From Chthonomonas sp. UBA2387 (GTDB lineage: Bacteria > Armatimonadota > Fimbriimonadia > Fimbriimonadales > Fimbriimonadaceae): a stretch of DNA of 10,844 nucleotides. The position numbers and the translations under genes are program-made. Where the stretch lies: contig DDSP01000019.1 of assembly GCA_002343445.1 (NCBI GenBank), forward strand, positions 230 through 11,073, written 5' to 3'. The notes under the pieces were generated by a model. The model saw nothing but the letters and a program-made list of their open reading frames with translations. It made no database searches and was not told where the DNA came from. Shown here piece after piece: positions 6,841 to 10,844 of this stretch (its first letter is position 1; every line of letters begins with the position of its first letter).

Positions 6841-8049
6841 GTGACTGAAGCCGAACTGCGACGACGAGTCGAGACGGCTGAAACGGACGCCGTTGAGTTC
6901 ACCTCCACCACTCGCGATCGCGACAAGTTCTGCGAGACAGTCTGCGCTTTTGCCAACGACCTGGCCAATCGGGGGAAGCCAGGTCTCTTGGTTATCGGCG
7001 TCGATAACGACGGCATGCCCTGCGGCATCAAGCTGGATGACGCCTTCATGGCAGGCCTAGGGGCCATCCGGAGCGACGGCAACATCCTGCCATTGCCCTC
7101 CATCTCCATCCAGAAGGTTGAAACGTCTGCTGGCGATGTCGCGGTAGTCGAAGTGCAGCCCTCGCAACAACCCCCGGTCAGGTATCGGGGCCGGGTCTAC
7201 GTACGGATCGGACCACGGAGAGGCATCGCGACCGAACAAGAAGAGCGGGCGCTGTCCGAGAGACGGGTCTCGCGCTCTCTCACGTTCGATGCTCAAACCT
7301 GTCACGAGGCCGCCCTCTCCGACTTGAATCTGGGGTTGTTCCTCAACGATTATCGCGTGGTTGCCTTGGCCCCGGAAATCATCGAGGAGAACCACCGAGA
7401 CGTTAAGGAACAACTTGCGTCGCTTCGATTCTTCGATTTGCAGGCGGACCGTCCCACCCATGCGGGCGTCCTTCTGTTCGCCAAGGACCCCACCTACTTC
7501 TTGCCGGGCGCATACGTGCAGTTCCTACGCGTCAATGGTTCCAGCTTGGCCGACGAGGTGGTCAACGAGCGGCTCATGAAGGGCGACCTGATCTCTCTCT
7601 TGCGGAACTTGGACGCCATCATCGACGCCCATAGGCTTCAGTACCCGATCCCCCTCACGACGTTGCGAGAACGCATCGTCGAGTCGTTCCCCGCTGTGGC
7701 GGTTCGCGAACTGACGCTCAACGCGATCATGCACCGCGACTATCAGTCAACCGCGCCGTTGCGAGTGACCTGGTACAACGACCGCATCGAAATCCAGAGC
7801 CCTGGCGGGCTCTACGGCGAGGCTTCGCCCGAGAACTTTCCACGACAGACGAGTTACCGCAACCCCGTGGTCGCCGAAGCGTTGCGCAATCTCGGGTATG
7901 TCAACCGCTACGGCCGTGGCGTCATCCGGTCGCAGGAGGCCCTTCGGGAGAACGGAAGTCCTCCGGCCGAGTTCGAGTTCGATCGAGGCTTTTTTCTGGC
8001 TGTTCTTCGCAAGCATCCGGACTCGCCCACCCTTTCAGGTCGAGCCTGA
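6841..8049 (+). CDS. AlbA_2 (Schlafen-like) DNA-binding protein with GHKL-type ATPase domain
   Basis: The 402-residue protein has the two-domain plan often annotated as a putative transcriptional regulator or, loosely, as an ATP-dependent DNA helicase RecG-related protein. Residues about 14-128 are the AlbA_2/Schlafen AAA_4 domain: DAVEFTSTTRDRDKF, then CAFANDLANRGKPGLLVIGV with DNDG, and the strand YRGRVYVRIG. Residues about 275-390 are HATPase_c_4, a GHKL-like ATP-binding fold: AVRELTLNAIMHRDY (the Asn294 N-box), IEIQSPGGL, then RNPVVAEALRNLGYVNRYGRG. It has no helicase motifs. The start is GTG 6841, 37 bp after rpsT, without a clear Shine-Dalgarno. Proteins of this type act as regulators in some organisms and turn up near defence and mobile genes in others; here no such partner is nearby. 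The last 128 bases overlap the GNAT gene on the other strand. Confidence 0.9.
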   Translation: MTEAELRRRVETAETDAVEFTSTTRDRDKFCETVCAFANDLANRGKPGLLVIGVDNDGMPCGIKLDDAFMAGLGAIRSDGNILPLPSISIQKVETSAGDVAVVEVQPSQQPPVRYRGRVYVRIGPRRGIATEQEERALSERRVSRSLTFDAQTCHEAALSDLNLGLFLNDYRVVALAPEIIEENHRDVKEQLASLRFFDLQADRPTHAGVLLFAKDPTYFLPGAYVQFLRVNGSSLADEVVNERLMKGDLISLLRNLDAIIDAHRLQYPIPLTTLRERIVESFPAVAVRELTLNAIMHRDYQSTAPLRVTWYNDRIEIQSPGGLYGEASPENFPRQTSYRNPVVAEALRNLGYVNRYGRGVIRSQEALRENGSPPAEFEFDRGFFLAVLRKHPDSPTLSGRA

Positions 8050-8563
8050 ATCCCCACTCCCAACACTTGTCGGGGTCCTCTTCCAGGATGCGGTCGCCGA
8101 CGCGTTCGGCTCCGTACCGCTCGTAGACCCGGTGCGCTTCTAGCAAGCGCTTGTCGCTCCAGATTTCCATCTGGCTGCGCCCCACTTCCCTAGCGGTCCC
8201 GATGACCCGGGTGAGCAACGCGCGCCCAACGCCTTGGCTCCGCCACTCGGGCAAGACATACCAGCGCTCCAGCGAACAATCCGAAGCGGCCACGCGGAGC
8301 TTCCCTTCCACTTCCGCTACGGACCCCGGTTCACCCGGCAGAGGCTCGAACAACTCCAGTGCCCCGGTGCCGACGATCCCGCACGAGGCCTCGGCCACCC
8401 AGAACCGGTGCCCCGCATCCAGATAGTGCGCTGAGAGGTCGTAAAGGTCGGCGCAGTAGCCATCCTCTTCCCACGCAAAGCCGAACTCGTCGTAGACCGT
8501 GCGGATGACGGCGACAACGCCGGACTCGTCGCCCGACCGCGCTTCCCTGACCTCGAATGACAC
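7922..8563 (-). CDS. GNAT family N-acetyltransferase
   Basis: The protein transfers an acetyl group from acetyl-CoA to an amine; the substrate cannot be told. Starting at GTG 8563 it has 213 residues and opens with SFEVREARSGDESGVVAVIR, the usual first strand and helix of the fold. Motif A, the CoA pyrophosphate loop, is WYVLPEWRSQGVGRALL (R108-x-x-G111-x-G113), and the later YERYGAERVGDR is the typical motif B region. An upstream in-frame start at 8632 would run into the ku gene and add residues with no GNAT match, so I reject it. The fold should end near WEWGFRLDL, about residue 177. The remaining 36 or so residues are polar, low in structure, and partly encoded antisense to the 3' end of the AlbA_2 gene, so the tail may be a late extension after loss of an earlier stop. 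Confidence 0.9.
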   Translation of the reverse strand: MSFEVREARSGDESGVVAVIRTVYDEFGFAWEEDGYCADLYDLSAHYLDAGHRFWVAEASCGIVGTGALELFEPLPGEPGSVAEVEGKLRVAASDCSLERWYVLPEWRSQGVGRALLTRVIGTAREVGRSQMEIWSDKRLLEAHRVYERYGAERVGDRILEEDPDKCWEWGFRLDLKGWASPDACEEQPEKSLDRTRTRPEDFRSPEGPPATG

Positions 8564-8571
8564 GGAGGGAA

Positions 8572-8604
8572 TTGTGGCACAGCTAGACAAACGTATGCTA
8601 TCAT
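8572..8604 (+). promoter_or_regulatory. ku promoter
   Basis: TG-C-TATCAT at 8596-8604 is a good extended -10 lying 18 bases before the ku ATG. An overlapping alternative is TATGCT (8594-8599) with TTGTGG (8572-8577) as -35 at 16-bp spacing. The region lies in the 59-bp gap between the divergent GNAT and ku genes, so both promoters must share it. Confidence 0.5.
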
Positions 8605-8612
8605 GGCTCGAC

Positions 8613-8618
8613 AGGAAA
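8613..8618 (+). promoter_or_regulatory. ku ribosome binding site
   Basis: AGGAAA, with AGGA at 8613-8616, lies 6 bases before ATG 8623. It is the clearest Shine-Dalgarno in the window. Confidence 0.6.
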
Positions 8619-8622
8619 CGCC

Positions 8623-9411
8623 ATGGCAGCACGATCCATCTGGAACGGAGTCATCAGCTTCGGGCTCGTCACCATCCCGGTGAAGCTCTTCACCGCCACT
8701 CGCTCGCACGACATCAGCTTGAACCAGCTGCACAAGGAGACCAACAGCCGGATCAAGTACAAGAAGTGGTCCCCGGTGGCCGACCGAGAGGTGACCGACG
8801 ACGAGATCGTCAAGGCGTACGAGTACGCCAAGAACCAGTACGTCGTGCTCGACGAAGCCGACTTGGAGGAGTTGCCCGTGCCCTCGAAGCGAACGGTCGA
8901 GGTGTCTACGTTCGTCAAAGCCGAGCAGATCGACCCGATCTACTACGACAAGGCGTACTATCTGGAGCCCGAGGAGGTCGGCGCCAAGCCGTATGCCCTG
9001 CTGAAGAAGGTCCTTGAGGACAAGCAAGTGGTCGCCCTTGGCAAGATCACGCTCCGTCAGAAGGAGGTGCTCTGCTCGATCCGGTCGAATGGACGGCTGT
9101 TGCTGTTGGAGATGCTCCACTATCCCGACGAAGTGGCCGTGCCCGCCGAGGCCGACTATTCCAAGGTCGAGGTGAGCGAGCTGGAAGCCACGATGGCCGA
9201 GAAGCTCGTGGACCTTCTGCAAGGCGAATTCGAACCCAGCCAGTACAAGGACGCCTATCGCGAGGCGCTGATGGAGCGGATCCAAGCCAAGCTGGCCGGC
9301 CAGCAAGTGGTCACCGCCGAGGTCGCCGAGCAGCCCGCGACGGTCATCAACCTGATGGACGCGCTCAAGCAGAGCATTGAAGCCGCCAAGCAAAAGGCCG
9401 AATCGGCCTAG
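8623..9411 (+). CDS. ku: non-homologous end-joining protein Ku
   Basis: Bacterial Ku is a homodimeric ring that threads onto DNA double-strand ends and recruits the ligase LigD for non-homologous end joining. The 262 residues are a normal length. Family marks are plain: MAARSIWNGVISFGLVTIPV at the start, QLHKETNSRIKYKKWSP, then EIVKAYEYAKNQYVVLDEADLE as YEY..Y..L, IDPIYYDKAYYLEP, and KITLRQKEVLCSIRSNGRLL. The C-terminal INLMDALKQSIEAAKQK is the short tail that in other bacteria contacts LigD. The extra zinc-finger-like motif seen in long Ku proteins is absent. The start ATG 8623 has a good ribosome binding site. No ligD is visible in this window, so the ligase partner must be elsewhere or a different ligase serves. 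Confidence 0.97.
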   Translation: MAARSIWNGVISFGLVTIPVKLFTATRSHDISLNQLHKETNSRIKYKKWSPVADREVTDDEIVKAYEYAKNQYVVLDEADLEELPVPSKRTVEVSTFVKAEQIDPIYYDKAYYLEPEEVGAKPYALLKKVLEDKQVVALGKITLRQKEVLCSIRSNGRLLLLEMLHYPDEVAVPAEADYSKVEVSELEATMAEKLVDLLQGEFEPSQYKDAYREALMERIQAKLAGQQVVTAEVAEQPATVINLMDALKQSIEAAKQKAESA

Positions 9412-9451
9412 GCCCACGGGCCCAAGCCCTCGATCCGGGTAAACCTGCGCC

Positions 9452-10546
9452 ATGACGACACTGGCGTTGTTGGCTCTTGGCGTGATGCATGGTCCCGTGC
9501 TGGAGGCGGTTCCGCCCGCGAGGCTGGAGAGGCTTTCGAAGGGGGCGAACGTCTGCCGCTGGTTCCGGTACCCGGCCAACGACAACGTCGGGCACTACAT
9601 GGCCTATATCACCGACCCCGAAATGAAGGCCATGCGGGCGATGGGGTTGCGGCACGTGCGCCTCACGCTTCATCCCCAGCACATCTTCGACACGCGCACG
9701 GGCGACATCGTGGAGTCCAAGTGGATGCACATCATGAACGCGGTGGACCGGTTCATCGCCCATGACTTGGCCGTTTTGTTCGACATCCACAACGAGGATC
9801 AGGCGGCCATCCAGACCAAAGCGTGGCAGGACAACTTCGTGAAGTTCTGGGACACGGCCAGCAAGCGACTCGCGGCGAAGAACCCCGAGATGCTCTTTCT
9901 GGAGTTCGTGAACGAGCCCGTGTTCGACAACCGCGAGGCCGAGTGGTTCGCGCTCCAGGAGCGGTTGCACGCCGTGATCCGCAAGAATGCCCCGAACCAT
10001 ACGCTCATGGGCACTGGACCCAACTGGGGCGGCATCGACGGCTTGCGCAAGTTGACGCCGCTCAAGGACGGCAACGTGGTCTATTCGTTCCACTGCTACG
10101 AGCCGTTCCCCTTCACGCACCAGGGCGCAACGTGGTCGAGCGAGAACGTCAAGCCTCTGCGCAACGTGCCGTACCCGTCATCGCCGGAGGCGGTCGCGCC
10201 GCTGTTGGCCGGCCTGCCACAGGATGCGCGCGAGACCCTGGCGTGGTATGGCGAGGAGCGCTGGGGCCGCAAGAAGCTGTCGGAGCGTTTCGGCCAGGCG
10301 ATCGAGTGGGGCAAGAAGCACGGGGTGCCGCTCTACTGCGGCGAGTTCGGCGTCTTCCCGCCCTACGCTCCCGAGGCGTCTCGCGCGGCTTGGTTCAAGG
10401 ATTTCGGCGAGATTCTGGCCGAGAACAAGGTGGGCTGGGCCGTTTGGGGCTGGGACGAGGGCTTTGGCCTGAACCGGCAGATGAAGGACGGGAAGCCGGT
10501 CTGGGACGCCGTGGTGGCTCGGTCGTTGGGTCTGAAGGCTCCGTAA
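9452..10546 (+). CDS. secreted glycoside hydrolase family 5 (cellulase-like)
   Basis: A retaining beta-glycosidase of the GH5/cellulase TIM-barrel type, acting on beta-linked polysaccharide; cellulose, mannan or another glucan cannot be separated here. The 364 residues begin with a short hydrophobic signal, MTTLALLALGVMHG, without basic residues, so the protein should be exported. Barrel landmarks in order: GANVCRWF near the start, R70 in HVRLTLHP, FDIHNE (H113), the acid/base E155 in EFVNEP, HCYEPF (H214, Y216), the nucleophile E298 in PLYCGEFGVF, and the closing WAVWGWDEGFGL. Both catalytic glutamates are present, so it is probably active. The length is that of a lone catalytic domain with no carbohydrate-binding module. 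It starts at ATG 9452, 40 bp after ku. No strong Shine-Dalgarno is present; GGGTAAACCT at 9437-9446 may be a promoter box very close to the start. Confidence 0.93.
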   Translation: MTTLALLALGVMHGPVLEAVPPARLERLSKGANVCRWFRYPANDNVGHYMAYITDPEMKAMRAMGLRHVRLTLHPQHIFDTRTGDIVESKWMHIMNAVDRFIAHDLAVLFDIHNEDQAAIQTKAWQDNFVKFWDTASKRLAAKNPEMLFLEFVNEPVFDNREAEWFALQERLHAVIRKNAPNHTLMGTGPNWGGIDGLRKLTPLKDGNVVYSFHCYEPFPFTHQGATWSSENVKPLRNVPYPSSPEAVAPLLAGLPQDARETLAWYGEERWGRKKLSERFGQAIEWGKKHGVPLYCGEFGVFPPYAPEASRAAWFKDFGEILAENKVGWAVWGWDEGFGLNRQMKDGKPVWDAVVARSLGLKAP

Positions 10547-10570
10547 ACGCTCGCTGAGCAATCGCCTAAC

Positions 10571-10590
10571 GGGCACGACGGAGCGTGCCC
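10571..10590. terminator. hairpin between convergent GH5 and pstB genes
   Basis: GGGCACG (10571-10577) and CGTGCCC (10584-10590) pair perfectly over 7 bp around an ACGGAG loop. It lies in the 54-bp gap between two convergent stop codons and may end transcription from both sides. No T-run follows on either strand. Confidence 0.45.
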
Positions 10591-10600
10591 CTCGGGAGTC

Positions 10601-10843
10601 CTACCCAAACCTGCCGGAGATATAGTCCTCGGTCTCCTTCATCTGAGGCACGAGGAAGATGTTCTGCGTGGTGTTGAACTCCACCAGCCGCCCCAGCATG
10701 AAGAACCCGGTGAAGTCGCTCGCCCGCTGCGCTTGCTGCATGTTGTGCGTCACGATGACGATCGTGAAGTCCCGCCGCAACTCGAGCATCAAGTCCTCGA
10801 CACGCTGCGTCGCGATGGGGTCGAGGGCCGAGCAGGGCTCGTC
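10601..10843 (-). CDS. pstB: phosphate ABC transporter ATP-binding protein PstB, C-terminal end (5' truncated)
   Basis: This is the last 80 residues of the ATPase that powers the PstSCAB high-affinity phosphate importer at the inner face of the membrane. The fragment opens inside the Walker B/D-loop region (DEPCSALDPIATQRVE), continues through the H-loop (IVTHNMQQAQRASD) and ends with the family's typical tail, TEDYISGRFG, at TAG 10601-10603. The combination THNMQQA plus the SGRFG tail is specific for PstB among ABC ATPases. Walker A and the signature motif lie beyond the window edge, as do any pstA, pstC, pstS or phoU partners. Confidence 0.95.
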   Translation of the reverse strand, partial: DEPCSALDPIATQRVEDLMLELRRDFTIVIVTHNMQQAQRASDFTGFFMLGRLVEFNTTQNIFLVPQMKETEDYISGRFG

Positions 10844-10844
10844 C

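Noticed and set aside
4551..7109. The minus-strand frame of the caspase-like gene stays open for over 850 codons upstream, across two genes on the other strand.
   Set aside because: It is antisense to the winged-helix gene, rpsT and part of the AlbA_2 gene. Its product is a low-complexity His/Arg/Gln-rich chain without domains, while ATG 4550 opens a proper lipoprotein signal peptide. It reflects codon bias in GC-rich DNA.
8564..8632. An upstream GTG/ATG start for the GNAT protein that adds 23 residues.
   Set aside because: The extension covers the ku promoter and start, and the added residues do not resemble the GNAT N-terminus, which begins at the GTG 8563 product SFEVREA.
9405..9423. Palindromes GGCCTAGGCC and GGGCCC at the end of ku, considered as a terminator.
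   Set aside because: The possible hairpin is only 4 bp with a 4-base loop and no T-run; too weak to call.
8317..9585. A 422-codon minus-strand open frame opposite ku.
   Set aside because: It is antisense to ku, with a Leu/His/Gly-rich product typical of shadow frames; ku itself is certain.

Overview
The window is high-GC, gene-dense bacterial chromosome with a mixture of housekeeping genes (gap, rpsT, pstB), a Ku-type end-joining protein, a secreted glycoside hydrolase and several unassigned proteins. Many start codons look like GTG or TTG, and Shine-Dalgarno sequences are mostly weak or absent. This, with the gene content (secreted caspase-like lipoprotein, Ku, GH5), would fit an environmental, non-model phylum such as Armatimonadota/Fimbriimonadia. 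That placement is an inference of low to moderate confidence; nothing in the window is a taxonomic marker that I can search. I see no insertion sequence, phage gene, CRISPR array, tRNA or rRNA.

Layout. 2-238 (+) is the 3' end of a glyceraldehyde-3-phosphate dehydrogenase gene, closed by a strong GC hairpin followed by a T-run (246-292). About 303-1199 (+) encodes a secreted protein of unknown function built from two copies of one module. Two genes on the minus strand face it: 4550->2274, a lipoprotein with a caspase-like (clan CD) peptidase domain carrying an EF-hand-type loop, and 2319->1246, a four-helix membrane protein with PH-like cytosolic segments whose reading frame overlaps the 3' end of the peptidase gene. 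Divergent from the peptidase, 4704-6515 (+) encodes a protein with several winged-helix-like segments. It is followed by rpsT (6549-6803) and an AlbA_2/Schlafen-type DNA-binding protein with a GHKL-like ATPase domain (6841-8049). The 3' end of that last gene overlaps, tail to tail, a GNAT acetyltransferase gene on the minus strand (8563->7922). The GNAT gene is divergent from ku (8623-9411, +). Then come a secreted GH5 family hydrolase (9452-10546, +) and, convergent at the right edge, the 3' end of pstB (minus).

How the genes may work together. The clearest functional pair is the peptidase lipoprotein and the overlapping membrane protein. The overlap suggests translational coupling, so they may act at the same membrane, one outside and one inside; this is inference. 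The GNAT/ku divergent region has a well-formed promoter and ribosome binding site for ku. The other genes look like independent units. Most intergenic gaps are under 70 bp. The larger ones are 239-302, which holds the terminator, and 4551-4703, which holds a divergent promoter region.
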